From Acanthosoma haemorrhoidale (taxonomy: Eukaryota > Arthropoda > Insecta > Hemiptera > Acanthosomatidae), in contig OV884011.1 of NCBI GenBank assembly GCA_930367205.1, positions 126,675,208 through 126,739,207 on the forward strand: a stretch of 64,000 nucleotides of DNA. Reading direction: 5' to 3'. Below the pieces are notes generated by a model that searched no databases, was not told where the DNA came from, and saw only the letters and a program-made list of their open reading frames with translations. This document shows positions 1 to 11,330 of the stretch, piece after piece. Position numbers and translations under genes: made by a program. Positions within the stretch are counted from its first letter, which is position 1, and the number at the start of each line of letters is the position of its first letter.

Positions 1-1467
1 CCGCTTCTTTTAATTCTCACCTCTCCTCTCTGACTACCAGGGATAACTCCCTGCGGAATGTAACTTAAAAAAAAAAACAACGAAAACAGCATCCTGTTTC
101 ACACCCACTCCGTCGTAATGATGGGTCTTAAGCGGCTTCGAATGGTAAGGTTGGAAGAATTTGTTCTGCATCTTTCCCGTACTTTCACACCTTACCTTTC
201 TCGTCAAAACCATACTTACCGCACATATCTGGTGAAGATTTCTTCACTTCGCCTTTCCCTCGTCACTCCCATCAAAACCCGTTAACCCCTCTGAGGTCAA
301 ATACTTTGTGAAAACTTACCAAAAATCCCCTGGATATGATCTCCTTACTTCTCAAATTCTCCAACAACACCATCCTAAAGCTAAAAAAAACTCCTATTAA
401 AACGTCTACTTCCAATTGTTTAATCCTAAAACCTTCATCCTACTCACCAGTTTGGTTTCCGTCACCGACATTCCACTGCTCAACATGGCCTTCGCGTGGT
501 TGATCACATATCCTCAGTGCTTGAAACCAAACAGTATTGTACTGCTGCCTTTCTAGACATAGCTCAAGCTTTTGAGAGGGTTTTAAACGGGTTTGTGGTT
601 GCTCTACAAGCTTAAAACATATTTACCACAGACCCAATTCCTAATCCTACAGTCCTAACAAGTCCACTGAGGGTTAGAATATTCTAATTACTATCCCATA
701 AAATAAGGAGTTCAACAGGGCAGTACCCTGGGTCCCATCCTCTATAACCTATACACTGCCGATGTCCCCTCTACCCCCAATACCACATTTGCAGATGACA
801 CTGCAGTCTTGTCATCCCACTCAGACGCCGAAATAGCATATCTTAACCTTCGAAAATACATTGATGAGATCGAGCATTGGTGCAACCAATGGTGGATTAA
901 AGTTAATGAAGCAAAATGTTCCCACATCACCTTCACCCTCTGCCGCAAGTCTTGTCCACTAGTTTCATTTAATTCCATTCCTCTCCCTGTATCCGAGTTA
1001 TTACGGTACTTAGGCTTCCATCTCGATAAACGGCTGACCTGGAACCCACATACGAGGCTAAAAAGACTAGAACTAGACAGTCGGTTTTGACAATTCTACA
1101 GACTACTTCAAAGACATCACATCTCTTAATAGAAAATAAATTACTAATCTACAAAGTTATACTTAAACCAATTTTGACCCACGGAATAGAGTTATGGGGG
1201 ACGGCAAAACAGTCGAACATCAAGCGTATCAATTCCTTTCAATCAAAAGTCCTGAGAACAATGGTAAATGCCTCTTATTACTTAAGCAACAAAACCCTTC
1301 ATAACGGTCTTAATATACTTTTCATTTCTTAACTCATCCCTTCCAAGTCCCTGAAACTCCATAGTAATCTAGCCAGCCGCCCTAATCCCATAGTCATTAC
1401 ACTGCTCCACTCATATCTATGATCCTCCTGGAGACTAAAATGGCAGTGGCCTCGTGACCGGCTATAA
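1..1467 (+). pseudogene. Reverse transcriptase part of LINE ORF2, broken (copy A)
   Basis: The product would be the target-primed reverse transcriptase of a Jockey-clade element. The catalytic FADD box is readable at 788-799, inside the open stretch 809-1090 plus its upstream codons. The motifs YLGFHLDKRLTW and the C-terminal thumb follow. The reading frame is lost in several places. A deletion near 575-605 removes residues around the AFDRVW motif, nine bases are missing just before FADD, and a stop falls at about 1087. The equivalent of the normal ORF2 stop is TAA at 1465-1467. It cannot be active. Confidence 0.8.
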
Positions 1468-1795
1468 ATGTATTACAGTGGGAGTCCTGGCATTGGCAAG
1501 TGTCCCCAATCATGTCGTCAGCGTATATGGCTTTCGCGATCTTCATCAGCCTTCATTGGCTCGTATCTAATGACGAGGCTAACGGAGGAGCGTGGGGGAC
1601 TTCCCAGGGATCCACTTCCTCTTTCGCATACGAGGGACATGACAACCATGTGGCTGTGTGAGGTCTCTAGGCTATTTGTAAAAACTAAGAATGAAAGAGT
1701 GGAAATTGTAAATATGGCATGAATGAGAAAATTTATCACAATTGATTATTGCCTAATAAAGCAGATTGTAATTTTATTGCAATAAAGAAGTTTAT
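1..1795 (+). mobile_element. Jockey-type LINE, family J copy A (left end outside window)
   Basis: This is the 3' half of a non-LTR retrotransposon that matches copy B at 10341-14352 along its length, with many substitutions and small deletions. It starts inside ORF2, upstream of the reverse transcriptase, because the window edge cuts it. It ends in an untranslated tail shared with the other J copies. The tail finishes with AATAAAGAAGTTT rather than a long poly(A), which is a family trait seen again in copies D and E. The 5' boundary and any target duplication cannot be seen. Confidence 0.85.
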
Positions 1796-3060
1796 GTAAA
1801 AAAACAAATAATCTATATAATTAAAATGCTGCGTAAATGAGTCTGCGGTTAGAAATACCTTTAAAATATAATTCCGGTTGGGCCATTTTGACATCTGCAA
1901 TTGTAAAACTCACATGCAGCCAGAACGGCAGACGAAAGAAAAATCGGTCATACCCAGACAAAAGTGAAGTCTCTACCTTCTAGCACAGCAATAAACGATT
2001 ACAGTATTTTTTATACATTGTATTGTTGGGCATGTGGTAAATTAATTAAGATAAATGGAGGGCCAAATCATGAAATTAATACCGTCCATAGCAGATGTGG
2101 TCTGTACGTAACAGATTAATCAAAATCACGTTTCATTAAGCCGAGCTGTGATGAGTTTTGAGGTGCATCCTTATTGAAACTACAGGTACAATGTTAGGTG
2201 TATTCAAGTTATATGTATGTGTTACATATACATGTTATATGTTTGTCTCCTAGTATATAACTTGGATCTGATAGAATAAACCACTTTGTTTGTTATTGTA
2301 CACACAGAAAGACACTTTTCTATTTACCGTTAGTGGTTAAGTCAATCATTTACATACATCCAATCCACTCCTTCTACAATTGATATAAATCTCTTAAGTG
2401 ATTTGGGTTATTATATCGTCATTTATGTTAAACATTTTTAAAATCAATTTCATTATTTCTCTTATACAAAGTTTATTCAAAAAAACAATAATTTTTCTTT
2501 TTTTCTTTTTGATTTCTTCTAGTTAATTACGTTCTTAATTTCTGTTGTAACGTCGTTTCGTTAGGCTTAGAATGTTAAAAAAAACAGTTATCCGTTTAAT
2601 GATGCCGAATAGCAATTGTAATATTAGCAATTGTAAATTATTCTAACTCTAACGGGAGTGTTAGTGGACGTGTTCCTGAACTGTTGAAGTAAAGAATGAA
2701 AGCACCCCGACTTACTCAAGTGGAACTGCTAACTTCCAAAACCACTTCAAAGAAACTGAAAGCCTTAGTAAACAGACGGTCAGTAGATAGTTCGTTGGGA
2801 ACTACTAATGTCTCTAAGTCGTCTTCAGCCTCCATTTAAACACGGATCTAATAACCCTAATCCGGGCATAAGTTCATGGCCTATTACATTGCCGATAAAC
2901 ATATTTATCAAAAATTATAAGCTTTAATCATTATCTATACAAAATATTGGTTGAACTTCAACAGTTAGTGTATCCACTAGAAGAGTTGCAATATAAAATA
3001 AAACAGTTAGACATTTTAAAACCAATTCAGTGTCTGCTTTATCATGAATCCCTACCTCTT

Positions 3061-3170
3061 TAAATCATTGGATAGAGAGGATATTCGTATTAAAGGATGA
3101 TTAGAAAGTACTGATATCTGAAGACCACACGCTAATATCCAAAACTTGAACTGAGAGTAAACCATGTATT
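3061..3170 (+). repeat. Unclassified dispersed repeat, copy 1
   Basis: This stretch aligns by eye with 15402-15518. Both contain in order a ..TCATT.GGTAGA.AGGAT block, ATTAAAGGA..GTTAGAAA, ATCTGAA, and finally ACTTG.ACTGAGA.TAAACCATGT. I judge it at about three quarters identity with small gaps. Weaker similarity may extend upstream to about 2985. It has no coding potential. The element class is unknown; it may be the internal part of a larger old transposon. Confidence 0.5.
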
Positions 3171-4261
3171 GCTATATATGTAACTAACCAAATAATTTAT
3201 AACATTATAGAAGTAAGAAAAGTACGTTGACTGTAGTTTATAAGTATCTTTGTTGGCAGTCAACCAAAGAGAGGGCTTGGAGTACAGGATGTGGCATCAT
3301 AAAAACGCATTTCAGTACCAGAGAGTTAGATCAAAGAAAATACCTGGTCAATCCTCTGGTAGGAACTAGAAAATGACCCTTTCATTTTGACAAAGATGGC
3401 AAAAAACACTCTTCCTGGAACGCGGTCGAAACACAGGTCCGTTTTAAGGAGTGCTCGGAGAGAAGTAAGATCACTTTTTGTGAAGTAGCAGGACAGGGAG
3501 GAAGCGGAATGAGGAGAAGAAGGGAAGATGAGTTGGGACAGCTGGGCTTGATATATTTACCTTCAATTAAGATTCGATCCATTGTGAGACAATATATATT
3601 AATATTTAGTTTAAGGTAATCATTCATCATTCCATGCCTTCTATTTTATTTTATTTGTAAATACAAAACCTATCTTATCTTAAATTCTATTTTACTATCT
3701 AAATTCCTTCTATTGATCGACACAAAATTTACCTTTAGATTAAAATTAATTAATTAGGACCATATTAAATAAAATCTATATCAACCAATTTTATTTTATT
3801 ATTACTTTACTTTAATGCAATACGCTCAGAGTTTGATACAGTTATCAAATCTAGTAGTTTTAATAACTAAATGAGATCCTAAATCAATTCAAGTTAATAA
3901 AATAAATTATTTTAATTATTTAACTTGAGGTTGGAGACGTGCTTCTCCAGATCAGGTAGGGGAAATTATATATGTATCGATTGATTGGTATATATTTCCA
4001 CAAATTTTTTATATTTTGATTTATAAATTTCAAAATATATATCCACAAACGTAGCATAATGGAGCTTATTTTTTTTTTTTTCATGGGGCTTCTCTTATTT
4101 TCAGCACACTATGTCAAGTAATGCTTCTATGCAATATTTTACCCCTCAAATTTTAAGTGTCAATTAAAATTGCAGTTTCCTTTCTTGCATAAACCTAAGG
4201 GTCTTAATTGTGTACTTGTTCAAAAATCAAGCGTTACTCCACTCATGTAGAAGTAGCTATT

Positions 4262-4510
4262 TGAAGATGTAAATCGATTAGGCCCCGATGCAATTTAAAG
4301 TCCAATTAATGGCGGGAGTGATGGCTATCGACAGTAATACCACTCTCCGGGCTGACAGGTGGCCGTTAACTTCGACTAACTTCCTCAGCAGTTTTGTTCT
4401 GTTTGCCACGGGACATCTGAAAACTTCTGCAAACAAAACAATATTCCATTAAACCAATTAGTGAGTTATTAGTGACCGCCACGCCATGGTTGAGTTGTTC
4501 GTTCGTATGA
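4262..4510. promoter_or_regulatory. Candidate conserved non-coding element
   Basis: This block is clearly GC-richer than its surroundings and does not read as protein. It contains several homeodomain-type cores, including CGATTAGG, CCAATTAATGG and CCAATTAG. Such blocks in insect gene deserts are often developmental enhancers. I cannot test conservation here, so this is inference from composition and motif density. It could instead be an old transposon remnant. Confidence 0.22.
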
Positions 4511-7500
4511 CACCTTGTCGAAGACATGTTTGGAACAACGTGTTAGCTTTTTATCTTTAATACACCTCGTACATCACAAATTTTCCTAAGATTATTATTT
4601 TGCAGCCAATATAAAAAAAAGTACCTTACTTCTAAACAACTAAAGGTCCCCATGGATAATGTACAACAACATTAGTTGGCCTATTTCACATCAATCCGTT
4701 ATGTTTTAATGATTATAATTAAGTAAGTATAATTTTAAAATTAAAATAATGTCTTGTGGTTTGCCATGTTTTCAAACAATTGATAATAAGGTAATGAGTT
4801 TTATTCGGCAGAGATAATGGATACACCGTCTGAAAGGAAATCAATGGGGTTTCGGTTATTAAAATTAAATATAAATAAGTACATAAAAAATTTTAATCTA
4901 TGTTATGTCCTGTTTTTGTTCCGACCTTTTCCAATTATGAGCTTATAAGCCATCAGATTAAGTCTGTTCTGCTTTCCTCGATGTAAGAGCAAAGAAAATA
5001 ATGTAATACAGAAATAAATTCAAAGACATTAAAAGATATCCTGTTAGTTTATAAGTGGTTTTGGCTATTTTTATAGATTGACGCCCTGTTCTCCAAATTT
5101 TTTCGTTCTTTGGGAATTTAATTTTGAATGTTCTTTCACTTATTTATCTTTAGAATAAATTAAGATTTCACCGCAAACAAATCTTTAGATTCGGTGGATA
5201 GAAAATACAAAAAACATAAAAAGGAATGTTTCACTTAGATAGGATTCAAACTTAGGATTGACAAATTCCGTGATATAGTCATTATTAAATTTATTTTTTT
5301 GATTATTTCAGAAAATTCTTGAAACCTTCTAAGAGACCAAATAGAGCTACGGCTGATGCTTGGGCTGGAAGGCTTAGTTGGAACGATTTATATGAAAATC
5401 TAAGGCTCAAATCCCACCCAATCCAAAATTTGTACTTCTTAAAGCAATACAAATTAAAACGTTGGTGCGTGGGATTACACATCACAGCTAACATTTAGGC
5501 TACTTTTTTTTAAAAGAATTAATGAAATGAGCTATTTTAAGCAACAGTGAGATTTTACAACGGTTAAAGCACAAATAAATCAATTCTTTAATTGCAGTGC
5601 TCCACCAGTAATTAGTACCATGCCTGAATTCATTGCAGTGGTGATTTAAATGCGTGCGTCAGACAAAACACAAACCCATGAAGTAATATTAATAGAACTT
5701 AATCGAGCGTGGTCACATCAGATACATGTTTGTGCAATATTAACAATGGTCAATTTAGCTGTGTCAATGTTTACTAAACACTTTGTTAAATTAGTTGAGT
5801 CTCTCTCTTCTCACTTCTATATTGAATAAATATAAATTATTTTCCAAATCACTGAATTTTTCAGCGGTATTAGAACGTAACTGTTATGAATACCAGCCCT
5901 CAAAACTCGCCATGATCAGGACACCCTTCAGTTGTCAATGATGATGAATTACTCTCGTGAGTGTGAGCCAGGATTCTTATGTAACTAGAAGAGAATTCAG
6001 TGGGTACAGTAAGGGCTCAAGAAACTTCAAAAAGGATATTCATTTATAAAAAAAAAATAGTATGTACTACAACTTTCCCAAACAACCTAGTAACTGTTAA
6101 AAAGCACACTTTTTACAATTTTTATACTTAAATTTACCATACTTTTGAATGTATGTGCCCTAGTAAAGCAAGCATTTTGGGTGCAGGTGGTATATTTATT
6201 GGTACATCAATTGGACTTTGTCGAGTTATACGGGCCTAGTATTTTACTATTTAAAATATGTAAGAAGAATTAGTATACGATGGCCTAGAAGCAATATATT
6301 GCTGGGCGTATTCGTGTCAGAAAATTGAGTCTGGGTTTCGTGCCACATAGATTGATGTACTTTAAATAAATACTGCTTAATATATTCTTTGCTTTTTATG
6401 GCCCACAAACCCAAAGAATCTACGATCTAATGGTGATAGGTTTTCTCCACTTCTCCATAACTAGCCATTCAACAACTAGAATGAATTGCACCACGACGCT
6501 CTGTTTATAAAATATCACTTAAGATTATAAACTATTCATATGTTAGTGTAGCTTTAATTTCCAAGGCTCTTCGCTCAAGCTAGCATTAAAATGACTATAA
6601 GAAATATTTTTTTGCAAATGTTGAAAAAACATTATATTTTTGGGAAAAGAAATTTTTTTTTTTGATGAATTGATGAATCGACGAAATGTTTCTAGAGGTA
6701 GAAGTTCTAGGTGAGATATAGTAGACGACCGTTAAGAAAGAAAATCATAGATATCAACACAGCAACACGAGTGAACGCGAAACCTCACTCACTCAGTATA
6801 CAAATTCTTTCCGATCCTGAGGTATGTGACACTTCAGCAATTAATGCTCGTTTTATATTGAACTAGCTGAATGTGAAATCCAGAAACATTTACTGCATAA
6901 GTGTCGTTAATAACTTACTACTTACTACTAATAACGCACTACTTTCATTAAAGCTCTATATAAGCTCTAAATAGGAAGCATATAATTTGTTTGGATAACA
7001 TACAATGTAATTTGGACTACATTTATATAAAAATACGTTAATGTTAAGGGCATTAATTATATCAAAAATAATTAATTGATATATCCATAGACACAAGTTT
7101 TAAGAAAAAATTATTTTTGGTTATAAACGACATACAATTTTAATAAAAAAAATTGAGTCATATTTAACCTATTATTTTTATTTTCTTTGCACTCCATGTT
7201 TTTGCTTTCATGGTAGCAGTGATAGTTCTAGAAAACGCACGCAAATTTTTAGATATTAATTATGAGGAGATAGAATTTGCGTTTATTACAGCCCTGTCAA
7301 TATTTATTGATTTTTGGGAGTTGCTTGAAGATACCAGACATGAATAATTTCATGTTCTGGATAAAAAAATAGATTTATCATTGAAAACTAAACAAATCAC
7401 CCCGTCCAACAAACAACATAATATTTGTTTATATATATTATAAGATTTTTACTATATTTTTTTATAATTATTTTTATTTTATTATAATATATTAATAATA

Positions 7501-8415
7501 TTTTTGCCTATATCTATAAGCTTAGTTTAATTTGTGGCTTTCTCATATTTCAAAGCCAAACTTAAAACCTTGTAAAACATGTAAATCTGTAGTAAAAATG
7601 TTTAATATATTGTAAAGACCTTTTTTATTTCCGGTGACATCATTCATTACTTAATGGGCTAGCAGCCTATATTGTTGATTAACAGTCAAACAGAAAAATT
7701 TAACTGTCTCTGTTTTGATTTATTTATATTTAATTTATAAATCATCCTTGAGGAAGACATGACCAAAACCATTAAAAAGGCAATAAATAAATGCAGTAAA
7801 GTCAAAATATATTTTAAATTGCGGGAAAAAAGGAGGGAATATCTCCTTTACAGATCAAATTTATACTTCTTAGACTAACAGATTTATTAAGTTTGCTCAT
7901 TATTTTCGATTAGCACAACATAGCATTTTATCTTAAAGGCTCCTCCTACCATACTACTTTTGTTAAGCCCGATTTCTCGCTCTAGTCAACCTGCGTAAAG
8001 GAACTCTTATTTTCGTTTCCAAACAAAAAGAAAAATGGCCATAATATATATTATCTTCTATTAGATAGGATCGGAATGACAATTTTAGTTTTGGTTTAGA
8101 TCCCACTATTTTTTTCTTTTTTGACCTATTTATAGCATTTTGAATTAACTATTTAGGCCCACGCAGTGGTTTAATTTCCTAAAGAATAACTTAAATTCGG
8201 AAATCTTAGAATTAGATTCTTAGAGCATAAGCTGCACCTTGTATTCCAAAACAAATGTAAAATATCCTAATAAATGGCTGACTAAGAACTTAAATTATTG
8301 TTCCAATTTCCTGTTTTTTTTGTTTCAAGTTTATATGTCATTTTTGTCGAGTGGAGCTTGTATGCAGTTCCTAGAATCAACATTACCTCTTTAAAATGTA
8401 AAAACTTATAGTCCT

Positions 8416-9014
8416 TTGTCGGGAAATGTCACTAGGGGAGTGCCCAATCACTCTAGCCCTGGTGACAAGTGCGAATTGTTCAAGTTTGTAACCTGGACAA
8501 TCGTTCCAGGTCGGCGTTAATATCTGACTCCATTTCTGATAGGTATGTTCCCCGACAATGCACTATGTTCAAAAGGTACAGAGGATTCATAAAGAATAAG
8601 TCAAAGTTTCAGAGTTCGAACAGAAGCAAGTATCACTGAGTAACGGCCGCGAAAGACTGGTCGTCCGGTGCTAGCCGCCTCCGTTAAATATGTCCCACGC
8701 CTCCTCGGAGGGGCTGAAACAAAAAGTTTGCTTAGTGCCTGCGAGATCCTAACATGTGGTGAGGACCATGCCGATTCTCAGTAATCTGTCAGGCTGCTGA
8801 CAGGACCACTTAGCTTGTGGTTAACATGTGACAAGGGTCCGCAGGCCTGGGCTGTAAGGGTCTCTCTAATTTATGACTGACAGTCGTCGTCCCGTCTCAT
8901 GTTACTTGCTTCCGCGTTTTCTTTATTGCTAAAAGATTTATAATAATTTACTTCTGTTTATAATATATCTGCAATAGTATAGGGTGATTTCCTTAAATAC
9001 TAATAATCGCCACA
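8416..9014 (-). repeat. 3' LTR of the gypsy derivative
   Basis: On the minus strand the LTR begins TGTGGCGATTATTAG and ends CCCGACAA. The start is fixed by the 37-bp repeat and the purine tract. The end is fixed by matching flanking tcct bases. If the true end is CCCGACA, the duplication would be off by one base. The LTR is GC-richer than the flanks. The start resembles the LTR-like block at 16943-17147, sharing TGTRGCGA and AAATCACCCTATACT. Confidence 0.65.
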
Positions 9015-9030
9015 GGGCTCCCCCAAATTG
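9015..9030 (-). other. Polypurine tract (plus-strand primer site)
   Basis: On the minus strand the bases directly before the LTR read TTTGGGGGAGCCC. A purine-rich run abutting the 3' LTR start is the usual primer for plus-strand DNA synthesis in gypsy elements. Position next to the TG of the LTR is the main support. Confidence 0.5.
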
Positions 9031-9554
9031 CCCTATACAAGTTTGACAGTTTTCTTCTATTGAATTACATTGCATAATAAAAACGTACATAATACAAACA
9101 TATGTCTATCAATTTTCTCTTAAACGCTTACACTTTTGTGTGCATTGGAAATTATTGGTAGAACAATTATTACAAATAAACAATTAAATAGCTCTTTCCT
9201 TAAAAAAAAATGTTTATCTTTTACATGAATGGCAATAAAAGAATCAACATTTTACTTGATAACAGACCCAGTTAGCTAATTAAAATGTAACCACTACAAA
9301 CAGTCACAAGCATTAAGATATACATATTTACATATACGTTTGACTAACATTATTTTACAATTGTTGTGGTCTATTGATTGCTGTTAACATTTACGAACGA
9401 GAAAAAACAAAAATATATAAAATGACTTACAGTAACAAGTGGTAACTTAGGTCCGAATATAATATATAAAAATATTATAGCGTATATTTCGAAACAACTA
9501 AAAAAAAAAAAAAAAAAATTAACTTATATTTTATCAGTAATGTCTATTTTATAT
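9031..9554 (-). other. Post-pol untranslated part of the gypsy derivative
   Basis: AT-rich DNA between the integrase stop and the purine tract. It includes an A-run near 9500-9518. I see no envelope-like reading frame, so the element looks like a gag-pol type without a third gene, or has lost it. Confidence 0.4.
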
Positions 9555-10130
9555 TTACCGTCGCGCTACCGAACTTCTCGTGCAGAGGTATGGTGGTGGA
9601 GTGTTTCCTAATTCCTCTGGTTCACCCGGTGTAGGTAAACTTTCGGTGGTGTCTAGCAAATAAGCTGGCTTGACACGGTCTAGGGAAATGCGAGTCTCCT
9701 TATTATCTGCCATTATGAGTATGGTTTTATTATTTCTGCTAACTACTGGGTGCGGACCAGTATAAGCCGGTTCGAGGCTACGCCGGTGTTCTTGTCGAAC
9801 GAAGACGTGTGTGCAGGTGTTGAGGTCTTTGCTAACGAACGTCTTCTTCGTGTCTTCCCGGTGTTGAGTGATGTTGCGTCGAACGTCAAGATCTACTTGT
9901 GTTGGTGTAAAGTATTCTCCGGGAAGGCGTAAGGGTTTTTTGTATGTTCGCTCGGCGACACTGCACCCTAGGTCCTCTTTGATTACACTTCGTAGGCCGA
10001 GCAGGACTGCTGGTAGGCTTCGCGTCCACTGACGGTGTTGTGAATGGGCGGTTAGTGCGGTTTTCAGCGAGCGGTGCCATCGTTCAATTCGGCCGTTTGA
10101 CTGTGGATGGTAGGCGGTGGTCCGAATTAT
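9555..10130 (-). pseudogene. Gypsy integrase C-terminal part, open but truncated at 5' end
   Basis: The minus-strand frame is open for 191 codons and ends in TAA at 9557-9555. It has no start because the upstream gene is deleted. It begins with the conserved integrase stretch TTAYHPQSNGRIERWHRSLK, which lies at the end of the catalytic core and contains the expected acidic residue (the E of IER). Next come a W...LP.VLLGLR block, an LPGEYF motif, and a C-terminal chromatin or DNA-binding tail with SLEPAYTGPHPV and ISLDRVKPAY. These are typical of insect Ty3/gypsy integrases, which insert element cDNA into the genome. The first two catalytic aspartates are missing, so it cannot act alone. The absence of stops argues for recent origin. 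Confidence 0.85.
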
Positions 10131-10164
10131 AGGGTGATTTCCTTAAATACTAATAATCGCCACA
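10128..10164 (-). repeat. First 37 bp of LTR repeated at the far end
   Basis: Identical over 37 bases to 8978-9014. It is joined directly to integrase codons. The junction shares the short sequence ATA with both parents, which is compatible with microhomology joining or template switching during reverse transcription. Confidence 0.8.
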
Positions 10165-10380
10165 TCCTGTTTTTTTCTTGTTTTAAGATATCAGTTTTAA
10201 TTAAAAGTTTAATCTGGAATGTCTTGATATTTGTCGTCAAGTTTACTACTGCCAGTTTACATTCGCTAGAGTAAAAATAATACAATAACACCTTCACTTT
10301 CATTGACAATAGTCGAAAAATTGTCTCTTATTATTTTTCTTTAGTTAAGAGGTGTTGAAAAATATTGAGGTAGAGGACAT

Positions 10381-11317
10381 GGACTCTACACAAACACCCA
10401 CACAGCCCAAGCCACCGGCAATATTCGTACGAAACATTGGTAATTTTAAATTACTATGTACCTAACTAAATAAAATTGTAGGTACAGGGAAATACACTTG
10501 CCTCAATCGGGCCCGAGACACAAAGGTTTCTCCGGACACTCCGGACACATACCGTACAATAATCAAATACTTAGATGAGACAAAGGCCGACTTTCATACC
10601 TACCAATTAAAGCAAGAAAGATCGCTGCGGGTGGTGATTAGAAACCTGCATCCCACTACACCAGCGGACGAGATAGAGAAGGAGCTCTTAAGCCTAGGAT
10701 ACAAGGTTCGCCAAATTACAAATGTGCTCCGTGAGGAAACACAAGAAAATAATGCAAAAATCAAGACACCACTGCCCTTATTCTTTGTGGAACTAGAGCG
10801 AACACCTGGAGTGGAACAAATCTACGAGGTCACCCACTTGTATTACACAAGAGTCCAGGTCGAAAAGCCTTACCCGAAACGCGATATAGTTCACTGCCAT
10901 AATTGTCAAGCATATGGGCATACAAAATCATACTGCTACCACCCTCCCAGGTGTGTAAAGTGCAGTGGGCAGCACAAAAGCGAATTGTGCAAGAAGCCCC
11001 TAAAATCACCTGCTGTATGGGTGCTCTGTCAACAAGGCCACCCGGCAAACGCTGTTCGGAACAGAGAGCCCACGGAACACAGAGACACAGGCATTGCCCA
11101 CTCCTCCTCCGCCAGTTCTTCTTCCCCAGCACTCCGTTCATCCCGTCAACCAGCAAACTCAATCCCATCCTCAACCACACATCTCGCATATCCCACCACC
11201 TTCAAGCTCTTCAGATCTCACCAACCTTTTAACCTCATTCCTTACAGAGTTCAGAACCCTAATTACCCCTCTCATTTCCCTTCTTACAAATCTTGTCTCC
11301 TACCTTATCCCCGTTAA
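10381..11317 (+). pseudogene. LINE ORF1 Gag-like nucleic-acid-binding protein, broken (copy B)
   Basis: In intact relatives this protein coats the element RNA. The readable order is a PPAIFVRNI..F N-terminal segment, a PRE_C2HC-type domain (IRNLHPTTP to PLPLFFVELER), then two zinc knuckles. The first is CHNCQAYGHTKSYC (CX2CX4HX4C) and the second is CVKCSGQHKSELC (CX2CX3HX4C). A stop at 10465-10467 replaces a codon that is sense in copies C and D. Near 11050 about 130 bases present in copy C are missing, so the third Cys-rich part and the following basic region are lost and the tail reads out of frame. The N-terminal end seen in copy D is absent. Confidence 0.8.
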
Positions 11318-11330
11318 ACAAAATCCATAA

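Larger units (their letters stand above)
1796..8411. other. AT-rich non-coding tract
   Basis: No reading frame here resembles a protein I recognise, and the open frames are short and AT-driven. Two sub-blocks stand out and are listed separately: a dispersed repeat at 3061-3170 and a GC-richer block at 4262-4510. The segment 5590-5770 also has mixed composition, with many ATTA/TAAT cores, but nothing firmer. Confidence 0.6.
8416..10164 (-). mobile_element. Gypsy LTR retrotransposon, internal-deletion derivative
   Basis: Read on the minus strand, the order is: the first 37 bp of an LTR (10164-10128), then the C-terminal part of integrase (10130-9555), about 540 bp of AT-rich non-coding DNA, a purine-rich tract, and a complete-looking 599-bp LTR (9014-8416). 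The plus-strand tetranucleotide tcct lies immediately outside both ends, at 8412-8415 and 10165-10168, as expected for a 4-bp gypsy target duplication. The rest of the 5' LTR, the primer binding site, gag, protease, reverse transcriptase and most of integrase are absent. The open integrase tail and the exact 37-bp repeat suggest a fairly young element. LINE copy B begins only 172 bp away. Confidence 0.75.
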
